64,000 nt of DNA from Geosiphon pyriformis (Eukaryota > Glomeromycota > Glomeromycetes > Archaeosporales > Geosiphonaceae): positions 226,998-290,997 of the forward strand of contig JAAOMT010000468.1 of the NCBI GenBank assembly GCA_016748015.1, read 5' to 3'. The stretch's first letter is position 1, and each line of letters starts with the position of its first letter. Of this stretch, positions 11,111 to 25,000 are shown one piece after another. Under the pieces are notes generated by a model. It was not told the DNA's origin, searched no databases, and was given only the letters and a program-made list of their open reading frames with translations. A program made the translations under genes and the position numbers.

Positions 11111-13299
11111 TAGAAGCTACTTAATATTAAGTTTTTATAAGAAATAATTAATTAATTAAAACTTATATTATACTTAACTAAAATACTTAAAAACTTCAGA
11201 TCATCTTTAATAAACAATATGCTAAAGTACTCACTATGTGTAAATGCTTTAGAATAATGGCCTTAAAACAATTTCTAATTAAATTTAAAGAATCTACCCC
11301 ACAGCCAATCTTGAAAATTTATAAGTTTTTTAGGCTAATAATTTTTAGACAAAGCTATTATTATCTCTTACTTGAAAAAAAAGATAAAGAAAAAGCTAAC
11401 AAAAAATTTCAAACATCTTCTTTAAACTACTTAACCCTAAATAAAAAAAATTAATCATATTAATCTCCAAAATTAATTTGTGTCAATTATAAAAAGAAGT
11501 TATTTTCAATAAAAATTTATATTGGAGATAAAGTATAACTAAATACTACTAAATACTATTGTTAACTTTGTGTATTAGAACAATTTAGATAACTGAAACA
11601 GCAAAGCAAATAAAACAATATGCTATGCCTTATATATAACAAAATATTACCAAATAAAAAACTATAAAATAATATTTCTAACAGAGAAAGAACATGTAAC
11701 AAAATTCTGTTAGTACACTATTTTAATTAATAACTGGGCCCAAAAAAAAACTCTATTTACTACTGTCTATAGTTAAACAATAAACTGATTGGATTTATAT
11801 CTCTACAATGAAAAAAAAATTTAAAAAATAGCCACAGAAAATAGAAAAGCACTATAATCAAGAAAATATATGTCATAAAAAATGCTTTAGTAATCATTAA
11901 AAAAATAAATAATTTATTTACAGATAATTTCAAAGCATTCTAAAATCAGTACCAAAAATTTTGTTTTTACTCAAAAAAACAGAGACAAAGACTAGTGAAT
12001 CTCAATACAAAACTATGTAATTATTGCTTAATTTTTTGTTATTTTTAATATTATAATAAATGTAATTTTTTATTAAATCCACTCTCAAGAATACTATATC
12101 TTATCTTAAAACTATCAGAATTCAAAAAAAAATACAAGCTTATAGCTGAAAACATGTTATTTCAAGAATCAAGTAAAATTACTAAAATAAAACAGTATTT
12201 TGTCTATTTTAATATCTTTAAAGAGTTAAAATTAAAATAATATAGTAATAATAACAAAAAAATATGTCCTAAAAAAGCACATAAAAATGATATTAAATTT
12301 AATTTAAGATATTTCAACCAATTTTTTATAGTTATAGCATCTTATTTTCTTGTAAAAATAGATCTCAAAATGGCTTTAAAAATTTTTATTAGTACTATGG
12401 TCCAAATTGAACCTTAATTTAATCTTACAAAAAAAAAATCGACATAAAAGGAGGAATTATTAATGTAAAATATACAGAAAACATTATTGTAATGATACAA
12501 AACAATTCTAATAAACTTTATATAATTAAATTATAAGAAAAAATTATCTAAGCTATCTTTCTGCTCTTTATAAAAATATCACAATTAATTCCAATTATTA
12601 TATAACAGGAATTAAATCTTATTGCTCAAAGAATTAAAAAATTCAGATCAAGTAGAAAAAAAAACATACCATAGAAAATAACAGTAATAAGGTAAAACTT
12701 ATCTATTATAATATAGTCATTTTTATTTTCTTATATTGACAATACATTTTAAAAATAAAACAAAAAATTTAGAATCAAGTCTTTTTATTCAAAACTGACC
12801 TAAAAATCTGTTCTTTAGTTAACATTACTAATCTGTATATATCTGCAAAAGTTTACAAACACTTTAAAATCTCTATTCACAATCTTATTAAAAATGTTAT
12901 TAAGATTTATAAAAAATTTTTATTGGCTCTATTTTTCCAAACATGTAGAATTTTAAAAAACCTTAGTCTATTTTAGACTTTACACAATTGTTTTTATTTT
13001 GTGATATTACTTTGCAAGTATAAAATCTGTTAACAGAAAGTTATTTGTTTACATCAGAAAAAATTATTAAATTAAACCTAAAAAACTTAAATATATTACA
13101 ACAAATATAACTTAAAGTTCTTTTGAACCAATATGTTAATATTTTTATTAGCAAAAACAAATTCAAACACATTAATATTATAAAACACCAGATTTATCAA
13201 ACAATAGATTTATTAAATAATTACAATAAGTAATAATTTGATTAAACAGAAAGTATAATAAATGCTAGACAATAAATTGATCAAAAATAGTTAAGTCTT
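11111..13299 (+). pseudogene. Gypsy element C: linker and N-terminal RT, unreadable
   Basis: By position this should hold the protease-RT linker and the start of reverse transcriptase. I can only see short open stretches (for example 11236-11454) and no reliable motif. It is dominated by A+T-rich point decay. Confidence 0.35.
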
Positions 13300-13855
13300 T
13301 GGTTTTCTTCAGTAGTATTGGTAACCAAAAAAAATGGGAAAATACAATTTTGTATAGACTACTGAAAGCTTAACAGTATTATTTAAAAAGATAATTACCT
13401 AACTTCTTTTATTTAGGAAATTCTGGATAATTTAAAAAATAAGAAGTGGTTTTTTTCTTTAGATTTAACCAGTAAATATTAACAAGTTAAAATAGACTCC
13501 AAAGACAAAAAAAAATGGCATTCATCACATAAAACAGAAATTTTGAATTTAATATAATGCTCTTTAAATTATGCAATGCTTTTACTACTTTTTAGCATTT
13601 TATAAATATTATATATAAAAAATTCTTTAGAAATCAATATTAGTATACTTAAACAAGATTAATATATTCTGAAAAATGTTTGATGATTACTTGTTCTATT
13701 TCCAACAAGTTTTTAATTATTTCTAAAGCACCAGATTAAAACTTAATTTAGATAAATGCTTTTTTGGAAAGATTGAACTAAAATTTCTGGAACATATAAT
13801 AGAAAAAGATAGTATTATCAGTAGAATTTTAGTTATAAATTAGCATAAAATTACT
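13300..13855 (+). pseudogene. Gypsy element C: reverse transcriptase core remains
   Basis: This is the RT palm of a Ty3/Gypsy element. Readable in one frame with stops are a CIDY-KLNS block (about 13345-13370), EILDNLKNKKWFFSLDLTS (motif A with its aspartate, about 13418-13470) and QVKIDSKDKKKWHSS. A later frame shows fragments of motif B. No YxDD can be read with certainty. Decay includes both stops and frame changes. Confidence 0.6.
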
Positions 13856-14360
13856 CTTATAATTTTTATCATTAATTAGTATATATTAATATTGTTTTAA
13901 TTATTATTTATTACTTAATTAAATTATCAAATATTACTATTTAATTAATAATTTAATTTATACAATAAAAATTAGGATGATTAAATAACATAATATTTCA
14001 AATTATATAATATTTAAGAATTTACCAAAATTTGTAAAAAATTTACCAAAATAATAAATAGTTTACTAAAATAGATAATAGTTTGACAAAATTAACAAAA
14101 TATATCTTTAGTTTATTAAAATTATAACAAAAAAAAAAGTTCAAGTTTATAAACTAGTATTACAATAAGTTGTATAAAAAAAAGCTTTTTTTTGAAAAAA
14201 TGTATTTTATTATAAATATCTTACTTTTTTTAAAATTATTTTATAAGTACAAATTTAAAATAAAAATATACTTTAAAAACCAATTCTTGATATAATTATA
14301 CTTAAAATTTCTTAATACTAACTAATATTTTGAAATTTATTAGTTATCAATTTTGGTAAA
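13856..14360. other. A+T-rich segment inside element C
   Basis: About 500 bp with hardly any G or C, including a run of similar short phrases (TTTACCAAAAT / TTGACAAAATTAAC / TTTATTAAAAT, about 14020-14125). It interrupts the RT to RNase H part of element C and does not read as protein. It may be a nested insertion or extreme decay. Confidence 0.4.
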
Positions 14361-14599
14361 CTGTTAGTAATTTCAGGCTTAGACCAGAAAATAATTTTTT
14401 TAATAAAACTTCATTTCTTTTACATTTTTTTATTTTTATTTTCTTTTTTTATTATAATTATTAAGATAGTTTACAAACAAAATTCCTGTAGAAATGTTAA
14501 TTTTTATAGCAAAATAACTACACATTTTTAATAGCTTTTAAACAAGCAATTTTTAAGAAAAAATTGACGTTTACTACAATATAATTATATAAAATAACT

Positions 14600-15260
14600 G
14601 GCATAAAATTGGCTATTTTACTTATAAGTCCAGTAATTCAAATTATAAAAGATAATTTAAAGATAAATTTAGTTATTAGAGATTCAATTACTTCCAGAAA
14701 ATGTGAATTTACAGCAGATAAACATTAATAACATAAATAAAAAAAGACCAAAAACCTCTGGTAACAATAGAATAAAACCAAATTTAGATAAAATAAAAAG
14801 ATTTCTCAGCTCCAACCAATTTATAAAAACTAAAAAAATTTTTAAAACTGGCTGAATACTACTGCAAATTTGTTAAAAAGTTCTTGAACATTATAAAACC
14901 ACTCTATTACTTGCTGTCAAAACATGTTTTATACTTATAAAGAAAAAAACAGTAAAAAGCTTTTAATTATCTCAAACAATACTTAATAAAAACACCAATA
15001 TTAATTTATCCAATTTTCAATAAACACTTTATTATTATTATAAATGTTTTAAAAAATATACTAGAAGCTGTTCTGTCACAAATTAGACTGAATAATTAAA
15101 AATACCCAATTATTTATGCCAATTATAGTACTAATGCAGCAGAAAAAATATACAGTGCAACAAATTTAGAATGTTTTACCATCTATTAAGCAATACAAAA
15201 TTGGAAACACCATCTTTACTAATCATTTGATCTATATATAAATTATAAAAAGAAAGAAGA
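14600..15260 (+). pseudogene. Gypsy element C: RT thumb/RNase H-like remains
   Basis: Fragments consistent with the RT connection and RNase H-like domain of Gypsy polymerases: an FLSSNQFIK-like thumb (about 14800-14830), a YPIIYA block (about 15105-15120) and AAEKIYSATNLECFTIY (15135-15188), which corresponds to the family's NYSATEKECLA-type segment. The first acidic residue of RNase H is not preserved. Frames switch and stops are common. Confidence 0.55.
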
Positions 15261-15649
15261 TATGTATAATAAAATACTTATCTACAATAATTTTCATATA
15301 AAATACATTATAAAAAAGAAGCCAAAAACACTAATGCTAATAGTTTATCAAAAATAATACAAATTTGACTTCAGACCTATAAACACAATTACTTACCAGT
15401 AATTATACCAATATCTATTAATATTACAGTTTAAAAAAAATTATTTTAACAAGAACAAAGTGTTATACAGAAATAAACTTATAATTACTTTATTCAAAAA
15501 AACCAACTATATTATTAAGAACACCAAAACTGTATTATTCTACAATAAATTATAAAAAACAATGAAAAAAAAACTGTTTTGCATAATATGTACTTTAATC
15601 TAATTATAGAACATTTTATTAAAGATGCTATTCTGGAAAAAATAATAAA

Positions 15650-16745
15650 TCTATATTATTAACTAATAATATATAAAAATATTTTTGAATATGTTATCAA
15701 CTGTAACTTATGCCAACAGAGAAAAAAAACCAGTACAATAGAACCACTTTGATTCATTCCAGTTGAAAATTTTTTTAATAAAATTGGGATTGATTTGGTT
15801 AGACCTCTTTTTATTATTTTTAAAAAAAACTGTTATATTGTTATAGCTATAAACTACCTGACCAAATAGTCTGAAGCCAAAGTTATTAAAATAGCAGACA
15901 CTAAAACAGTAGCTGAATTTATATACCAAGATCTAATTTGTCAACATAGATGTCCAAAAAAATTATTATTTGACCAAAAAACTTATTTTATCAATAGTAC
16001 ATTAGTCAAATTAAGCCAATAATTTGGAAAAAAATAACCATTATTATTATCATATTACTTACAAACAAATAGATTGGTAAAAAAATTTAACTGAACATTG
16101 TATGAAACATTAGCAAAAATAAGTTATAAAAATACACAAGAATAAGACTTATTTATATTTTTTGTATTATTTGCATACCAAACATTAAAACAAAATACTA
16201 TCTAGTTTACACTATTTAAACTAGTTTACAAAAAAAAAGCCATTCTATCTATTAAATAGAAAGTATTTTTTTTCTTAACAGAAACAATTAATAAGAAGAA
16301 TTTTGAAACTATTTTGTATTAAAGAACATATTAGCTTATAAAAACATTAAAAAACAATCATAAAATAACAGTTAACAATATTAATAATACTTAAAAATAA
16401 CAAAAAAAAAATATGACAATCACTTACTTAACCAACCAGTTAAATTCAAGATTGAAAACAGAGTATTGTTACATTGTACTAAAGCTAAAAAACAGTTAAG
16501 TAAAAAGTTTAATCCAAAATAGGATAGACCATTTCATATACACAAAGTTTTAAACAATAAAGCTTACAAATTAAGATTGAAAAACAAAATTTTAAAAAAA
16601 ATAACATATAGAAATTAGTTAAAAATTTATTATACAAAACAAAAGTTATTATCATTCATATCTTAATTAGAAACACAAATTTTATTAATCAGATCAAAAA
16701 ATATATCACAAAATTTGAAACCAATTATTGTCATTAAAATATAAT
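15650..16745 (+). pseudogene. Gypsy element C: integrase remains
   Basis: It aligns by eye with the integrases at 1-792 and 2399-3877. Markers are a C-x2-C half of the zinc domain (CNLCQQ, about 15708-15725), LICQHRCPKKLLFDQKTYF (15930-15990), an NRLVKKFN segment (about 16069-16095) where the glutamate is again K, and the C-terminal KAYKLRLKNK-like block (about 16560-16595). Many stops interrupt it. It is dead. Confidence 0.7.
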
Positions 16746-16829
16746 TGATATGTAATAATTTAATTAAAAAAATTTAAGTATATATAAAAACCAAGACAAC
16801 AAAAAAAAGATAATAGTACTTTTAACATA

Positions 16830-17500
16830 GATCTTTTAAATTAAATTCTAAGACTTTCAAAATAACTATTTAAAGCAATTCAACAATTTACAACATCAAT
16901 AAAAATTACAATTGATAGAAAAGAGATATAATACAGAAATTTACACAAAAAAGAGGATAAAAATTCAACTAGGACTAAGTATTTTCATCTTTATAAACAA
17001 TTAAAGAAGAAGAAAAAAGATATATGATCAAGCAAGCTTAATAAAATTAAAAAAGCTTTAAACAGGCTAAATATGGAATCAATAACAGGAAAATAAACAC
17101 CAGAAAACTCCAGAGCATGAAAAAAAAAATTTTTACCAGTGTACTGGTTCTTTAAAATTGGTAAAAAACCAAACTTACAGATATTATACATAAATACTAA
17201 CAAACAAATATTTAATAAAAAAACTTTTAAACAAGTAAAAAAATTTGTTAAAAGAAATAACCTAATGCTGTACTACAAAACAACATACTAGCTGTATTTA
17301 GCATTTAAATATTGTTTAACAATATTTTTAGACAGTTTACTAAAGTTTATTATAGTTAACAACATAAAACAAATAACAAATACACAGTTTGAAGACCTAT
17401 AAAAAACAATATTCAACACAACAATTGAATATTATACCAAAAAAACAATTATTACAAATACATATAATCTTATAAGAGCTTAATTCTAAAAAAAAGATAA
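16830..17500 (+). pseudogene. Gypsy element C: eroded 3' ORF and polypurine tract
   Basis: This is the counterpart of the 862-1521 ORF. Scattered matches, such as the F-VKRNNL segment at about 17235-17260, keep the order of the better copy. It ends in an A-rich polypurine tract (AAAAAAAAAGATAA, about 17487-17500) directly before the LTR. Confidence 0.5.
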
Positions 17501-18487
17501 TATTATCTAAGTAGAAAAACCAATCTAAAAGATATTAAAAAATATGATTAAAAACATAATAATATAGAAAAAATATGATAATATAAAATAATACAGAATA
17601 ATATATAATAATTCAAGATAATATGAGATAATACACAAGAACATAAAATAGCACAGAATAACTAGTTATAATATAAGATAATTAGTTATAGTATAAAAAA
17701 ACAAAACAACAACAAAAATAGCAAATAATAACTAGTAATAATAAATAATCAAAAGCAATCTTATAAAACTAGAAATATGTATAAAACAAGTAGTTTTAGT
17801 ATAAAAAAACAAACAAATAGATAGAAATAACCCAATATTTTTTTATCTATATTTTTTAAATCTATCTTACTTATATATTTATATTATTATAAATAAAAAA
17901 ATATTTAAAAAAACAAAAATCATTTATGTATTATTCATGAATTTTGTGTTTAAAAAACTGAATTAATCATTCTTTTATCTTCATTTTCAGCCAGATGCTT
18001 TTAACATAAAACTACTTCAAACAATGACAACTTAAATCAATTATTTTTGATTATAATAATTGATAATACTAAATTTTTTTTTATTTTTTTTTTTATTTTT
18101 TTTCTTGTGTAGAGCAGCAATATTATAAAATTAACTGTTTGAAAATAGACTTTATGATAATCTGATAAAAAAAAAAGCTTTTTTTAGAATTAAATATTAA
18201 TATTATCTTATTAACTTATTAAAAAAATAAAAAAACACCATTAAATTTTAGCAATTGCACTCAACTAACTTAAAAAAAATAGTTCATATACTTAAGTTAT
18301 AAACAGCCAAAACACTTTTTTGTGCTTTATAACCAAAAAACTCTATGAGTAAAATTAGCAAAAACTTTTAAAAACTGATATTACTGATTTATCTCAAGTA
18401 TCTAAAATAAAAATCTTCAAGTTTTCTCTTATTTAAATTTAAAGCACTAAATATTATCACAATATTCCACCAAATTTACTTATAACA
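17501..18487 (+). repeat. LTR (type 2), 3' LTR of Gypsy element C
   Basis: It starts TATTATCTAAGTAGAAAAACC (equivalent to TGTTATC...) after the polypurine tract and ends TTATAACA. It is homologous along its length to 3878-4908, with differences that are mostly C to T or G to A: for example GGTAAAAG-type phrases become GATAAAAA and CTTACCAG becomes CTTATTAA. Confidence 0.75.
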
Positions 18488-18509
18488 ATATAGAAAAAAA
18501 GTAAAAATA

Positions 18510-19188
18510 TGTGGAATCTTGTATAATATAAATTATATATATAGCAAAAATATTAAAAACAGAAAAGACAGAATAATAGCTAGAAAACAATAGCAATTAA
18601 TTAATAGTTACCAAATACTTTTTCTTTAAAAAAATAGTTTTCTATAACTTAAAATAGAATTATATTCATATTAATAAAAATATTTATTATTATTTAATTT
18701 ATGTTGTTATTACTTGATTAAAAAATATTAATTACTTTAATATTATTAATAATTCATATTAATAGAATTTAATACTTAATTATACTAGATCAACAGCTTT
18801 TAATCATAGTTATTAACAGGATATTAATTTTTTATTTTTTATTTTATTTTTATTTTATTTTATTTTCTTTGTTGTTTTCTAATTGATTAAGAAATTAAGC
18901 ACTAAGTAATTAACATCAAAAATAGCCTGGTAAAAGATCTGTAAAACAAAAGTAAAAAAAACTTAAAAATAACTTATTAAAAGAGCATAACTGCCAGAAT
19001 AAACCAGCCATCATGCTAAAAACAGAAATTAGAGAAAATTATTGATTAAATTTCTGTCTATTATACAAAAAACTTAACCAAAACCTTCAGATTCCAAAAT
19101 TTTTAGAAATTACTATTATATTTAGCTATTGAGTACTAAGTTATGAATTTGTTATTTGTTTTAACACTTTAAATAATCACTTATAATA
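18510..19188 (+). repeat. LTR (type 1), solo or orphan
   Basis: It starts TGTGGAATCTTGTATAATAT and ends TTATAATA (equivalent to CTGTAACA). It is strongly similar to the reverse complement of 8810-9480 and to 1760-2398. It lies 22 bp downstream of the type 2 LTR in the same orientation, with no internal sequence between them. Confidence 0.75.
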
Positions 19189-20097
19189 CCAGTTATATTT
19201 AAAATAAATTAAATTACTGCATAATTATATTTTATTTAAATAGTATTATTAATAAAAATTTTAATTATAAAATAAAATATAAAATTATTTTTTGAATAAA
19301 TTTGTTAATTGTAATAATAAACTTTATATTAATTTTATAGCCAAAAATATTTTCTTTTTTTTTTAATTTTATACAATAGTAAATTATAAAATATATACTA
19401 AAAAAATCTAATTTATTATATATATAATAATTATTAATTAAGTTAAAATTATTCATAACTTTATTTCTTTTATTATAATAAATATGCTTAAAAAGTACAA
19501 CAAATTTGTTATATAATTTAATTTTTTTAAAATTTTTTTTAAATAATTTTAATCAACAAAGTCTTATGTTTTTTATATATTTTAAAAAAATAATCAGAGG
19601 TTTTTTTTTTTAATGTATTTTTAATAATATAATTAATCAAAAAAATAAGAATTTAAATTGTATTATTTTTAAGCACAAAAAATTGTTACTTAACAAAACT
19701 TTATTATTTTTACAAACTTTAAAAATACAATTTATAAAAATTTTAAAAAGAAGCTTTTTTTGTTATTTTAATTAAAACAACTAGTTAATATTAATTAAAA
19801 TACTTTTATAATTATAAAGTTTTATAATTATTAATACTTAAATATTAATTTATACTACAAAAATACAACTTAAAAAAATACAAAAATCAAAAAAATACAA
19901 AAGTAAAAAATAAATTATAAAAAAAACAATTATATTTTTATAACTTATTAAAAATTTTAAACAAATTAACAACTTATTATTTAACAAATTATTTAAAACA
20001 ATTAAAATTTTCTTAAAAAATACATTAGTTATAATTTTATTAAAAGTATTATTAGCTATATAATCTAAAAACTAATATTAATTAAAAAAACTTTTTT
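19189..20097. other. A+T-rich spacer, no gene seen
   Basis: About 900 bp of nearly pure A+T. The only sizeable frame (19265-19456, minus) is I/N/K/Y-rich low complexity and is not credible. Nothing functional is visible. Confidence 0.7.
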
Positions 20098-20227
20098 CTT
20101 TCGTTCATTCCAAATTTCCAAAAAAGAGTCAAAAATTTTTTGAAAGAAGTTTTTTTCTACAATTCAGTATAATAAATTCAAACTTTTTTTCAATTACGAA
20201 GCTACTGTTGACTGTAGTATTGCTGTA

Positions 20228-22018
20228 ATGAAAAAAGCTGTTAAAGATTCTGGTTCTAGTGGGGGTTTCAAGACTGTTTTGCCAAGAAAGAAAAAAAGAG
20301 GTGGAACTTTGGAAGATAGTTTCAGTGGTGAGAAGGTTGTTCCTAATACTCAAAGTAGTCATTTATGGGAGTCGGAAGCTGGTAATACCACTGAGTTGGA
20401 CAGTATTAACATAGAGAAAAAATGCCTGGTTGAAGAAACCAGTTTTGATTATGGTGATAATAGAGCTTCTACTGGTAGGGACCCTAATTAGATGCCTAAA
20501 AATTCTAGAATTAAGACAATGAAGATGTTGGGTAAGCCTTTGGGTAAGATTGACTTTTCGGCTGGTGGTGACAATGACAATATTCTCTCGAATGTGTCTT
20601 TGGATCTCTCTCTTTCTCTAAAAAATGTGGTTAATGTTTCTGTTTGCAAGTCTTTTGCTTTGGATATTGGGCTGGATGAAATCTCTGGGAAATCTTCTCA
20701 GGAAAAGCTGATGGTAGTTAAAAAGTTATTTTCAAAAGTTAATGATTTTGGGGGGCCTCTACTCCCTCAAAATTTTCTGAGATCATCCGAGCAACATTCA
20801 CTTCTGAATCGAGTTTGATGAAAGCTACCAAGTTGGCTACTAATGCAAAGATCCTGGTGAATACTAATCTCAAGAAATCAACTGGTTACTTAGATCAGGC
20901 TGTAGTGTTGAAGAAAATTTTTGGTTAGAACATCAGCTAAGGCTGTGCATGCTGCACTATCTGAATTTGGTACAATTAAGTCGATCAAGATGCAGTTGGT
21001 GGGACTGTGGCAGAAGGTGATTATTGAATTTGAGGAGTGGAATCAAGCAGATCTTTTAGTGGCTAGGTGGTCCATCCTAATTGGGAAAGATACAGTGTGT
21101 ATTGCCAGATCAGATTTGAACAAAATAACATGGGATATGAAAGATCATTATAGGGTGCTGCTTTATACTCTTTTGGTGGGAACAAATGCTTATGACATAT
21201 AAGACTACATTGGTTCTGTGGGTGGGAAAACATGTATGATTGATTGCTATCCAGTTACATATGCCCGGGCCAGATGTACCATTGTTTGTTTTGAGTCAGC
21301 TGAATCATTAGATACCATCATAGGAACCACACCTGTGTTAAAAGATGTTCATCTTTGTTGGTCTTATCTTGGTTCTGCTGTATATGCAAAGTGTGGAAAA
21401 CTGGGTCATTCCTCTTTGGGCTGTGTTTCAGGTGGGAAATCTTCCTCTGGTGGCTTGCCATATCATGTTCTTTCAGATGCAGATAAAAGCAGGCTGGCAG
21501 CTATTTATGCTAAGTGTTTGGCACCTATTGCTCATCCTGTTTCTTTTGGTGATGTCTTATGGACTGAGATTATTGGTGGATCCTCCTTTTCTTCTCCTTT
21601 TGTTCAAAATGTTTTGTTGAATGATGGCTTCTTTTCGGAGATGAAGCCTACTCTGCAGGTGTCTTTGGTGTTAAATGACAGATTTGCCACTCTTGAGCAC
21701 AGTCTCACCAGCCTTGTAGAGCATGTGGATAAGCTGACTAAGAAGTTGGATGCACCTGGGCCAATGGTTTCCCAGCTTAGCCTTGGATTTTAATTGTTGG
21801 TGACCCCTTCATCACAGAATCAAGGGGCAGATACAGTGATAAGTAAGAGTTTGGGTGTGGACACTAATGGTGGAACTGTTGCAGAAATGACAGTTTTTGA
21901 TTCTTTGGTTGTCTTGAAAATAAAGGAAACATTGAAAAATTTTTCAATTACAGTTATGAGTCTTTTGGCTAAAATGGACAATGCTAGTTTGATTCCTGCT
22001 TCTCATTTTTCTCAATAA
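20228..22018 (+). pseudogene. LINE copy 1 ORF1, RNA-binding protein with zinc knuckle
   Basis: ORF1 of a LINE, expected to coat the RNA. It begins at ATG 20228 with a basic PRKKKR segment, then a serine/leucine-rich region and an RRM-like block (SEFGTIKSIKMQL...KVIIEFE, about 20955-21035). After it comes a knuckle of the form Y-x2-C-x4-H-x4-C (about 21382-21423), in which the first cysteine is tyrosine. A C-terminal region follows, ending SHFSQ at TAA 22016-22018. Stops occur at 20489-20491 (TAG), 20816-20821 and 21200-21202. Between about 20755 and 20920 the homologous protein reads one frame over, so two small compensating indels lie in the G6 and T5 tracts there. It is not functional. Confidence 0.75.
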
Positions 22019-22041
22019 CAAATCTAGTTTGGAAAATTGTG

Positions 22042-25000
22042 ATGTGCAATGTTCAAAGTATCAATGTTTCTGCTAAGCAAGAAGACATTGTTCATTGACA
22101 TAAGGAATCAGACAATTTGGTCTCGATTGTTACAGAAACAAAATTATGGTCCAGCATTAAGCCATGAATTGCTGATAAGTTTGAGGATGTGTGGGTCTTT
22201 ACATCTGGCTTGGACAAGGGTTTTCTTGGTGCTGGAGTAGCAATAATTATGAACATTTGTTTGGTCTATTATGTATCTAAGATTGAAGAAGTTCTTAGTT
22301 GGATGGTTTTAGTGTATCTTTTGTTCAAGAGCAAGCTTTTGGTTACATTTCTGGGCTTGTACGCTAGTGCTTCTGCTGATGCTAGGTTTGGTCAGACTCT
22401 GGAGGTGAACTTATTAATTGCTAAGACTGTCAACTTTAGCACTTTTGTTGTCTTGGGTGGTGACTTCAATGAAAATGGGTCTGAGAAGAGTGTGAGTTTC
22501 AAGTTCTGTTTGGATTTGGGTTTGGTCAACTCATTTGCTGGCCATCATTTGGTTAAGACTCCTACTTGGAGCAACTCGAAGAGAGTTGAAAAGACTATTG
22601 ATTATATTTTTTTTAGTGAGAGCTTGTCTTCTACTGTTGCTAGTCATGGAATTGGTTCTGTTTCTGGCTTTTTTGATACTGATCACAAGGCTGTTACTGT
22701 GTCCATTGGTTTAGGTGGATTTTTGGATATTTGTTTAAATAGTTTACACAAGCAGACCAATAAGAATTGTTGGAAGTTTAGAATTAAAGATGCCAACAGT
22801 GCAAAGTGGTCTTGTTTTAAGGAACACTCTTCCACTAAGCTTTTAGGGATTGGAGAGAAATTGCAGAATGCTGGAGCTCTTTTGGATTTGGATCTAATGT
22901 AGTCATTGTTGGAAAAAATGATGGTAGAATTAGCTGACGAAGTGTTTTCTAGGCATTGGTTCAGTGAATTTCAGTGTTCTAGAAATAAGCAGTTTTCTAG
23001 GTTTTTTGGGCTGGAAATGTTGGTTGCAAAGATTGTTAGGGTGTTGGGCTCAGGTAATATTTCTAGTCTTGGTTGTCTCTTAAGGAAATAGTTAGTTTTG
23101 GATGCTAGCAAGGCTTCCATTGTGTTGGCCCTAATTCAGGATAGTGAAAAACTTTCTGTTATTCTTAAACATTTGTCTCTGATCAGAAAAGAATATTGGA
23201 AATCTAAGATGTATGAGTCATGGTTAGCTGAGGAAGCTTCTATTAGGGAGGCTATTGTAAAACAAATAGACAAGTTTTGTTTGGATAAAGGTGGCATGAT
23301 CAGGAGTGTTTTGCACTGTTCCTTTCACAAGGTGGTTCTGAATCATTTGATTGTAGATGATGGTTTAGTTTTGGAACCTGAGAAGGTAAAAGTCAGCGTT
23401 GATAATATCATGGAGAGTTGGACAAGGAAGTGAATGGTGCCTATGGTGGTGCCTGACCTCTGGACTTGCCAATATGTGCCTTTGGACTATGTGCGAAATG
23501 ATTCTTTTTCTGGGGTAATGCACAAAATTGGCTTGGATGAACTGTTTTCAGTCATTAAAGACTTGTCTGATGGCAAAACTGCTGGTTTGTCTGGTATCTC
23601 TAATGAGTTATGGAAACATAATAGTAATGAGGTATTGGGTTGCCTTTTGGAGCTGTTAAATACATGTTTAGTTGTTGGTGGGGTGCTTACTTTGTGGAAG
23701 AGGGCATGAGTTTCAATAATTCCAAAACCATATAACTGGGATGGGGTCCTCATAAATACTCAACCCATAGCCTTGATTGAGACTGCCTGGAAGATTTTTT
23801 CTAAGATCTTGTCTGATCATATTTTGCAGGCATGTAGTAAATTTGGAGTTCTCTGTAGAGACAACTTTTCGGTTCTAAAAAGCACTTCCACACAGTCTCT
23901 GGTGTTTGCTGTTGGGTCAGTAGTTGAAGATGCAATTGAAAAGAATAGGGAAATATAACTGGTTCTACAAAATATGAGAAAAACTTATGATTCTGTTGAG
24001 TGGTTTTACTTAAGGGCTAGCCTGCAACATATCAAAATGTGTGATAAATTCATTCAATTTTTTGGTAGTATACAAAAGGATAGGATTAATTATGTGATAA
24101 CTGATTTTGGCTTAACTAAAGACTACAAGGTGCATGATGGATTGGATCAGAATGAGGTTTTTTCACCTCTTCTCTGGAGAATCTTCTACAATTCGCTCCT
24201 GTGTGAGGTTAAGCAACATAAGCAATTGTGTGGTTACTATATTGATACTAAGTTTGTTTTGAGAACTGGCAAAATTAAAAGTTGTGATGGTTTAACATCT
24301 TATTTTGCTGCAGGGGCATTTGTTGATGATACTATTTGGATTGGGAATTGCCAGATCTCTACTCAATTTGCTCTGAACATTGCCAGTGAATTTTTTGAGA
24401 TTAATGACATTTCTATCAACAGTAATAAGACAGTGGCTATTCCAATTAATCAGAGTGTCAAAGTTGCTTCTTTGTTTATTTGCGGTCAGCCAATCTCTGT
24501 TGTCAGGAAAGATGAAGCTTATCATTATTTAGATATCTTTTTGTCTACTAAGGGTCTGTCTAAACTGAGTGTTGCCAAGGCTTATTCTAATGTTCAATTC
24601 TTTGTTAATGTTGTGCTTAGAAAAGCTATTACAGACAAACAATTCTCCTATTTGATGTCAGCTGTCTTGCAGTCTATTGTTAATTACAGAATTCAGTTCA
24701 GTTTTGTCTTATCAGGTGTTTGTTACAAGTGGGATGTTATGATTCGAAAAGGTCTTAAGGTGAAGGCTAAGCTGTCCCAAGATTTTCCTGATACAGTATT
24801 GCATCATCCCTCTTTGTATGGTTTGAAAACTTTTAAACAGATTCAGTTTGAAGCAAAAGTTGCAGCTTTGGTTTTCTTTTCCAATGCTTCTGGTATTCTT
24901 GGGCATTTGTTTAATCACAGGTTCTTGGATTTACAGGTTTTGAGTTGGGCTTCTTTAAATCCCTTGCAGTTTCCAGTCAAGTTACATGTTAGTCCAGTGA

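Noticed and set aside
19265-19456. 63-codon frame in the A+T spacer
   Set aside because: Made of I, N, K, Y and F codons only, as expected from base composition.
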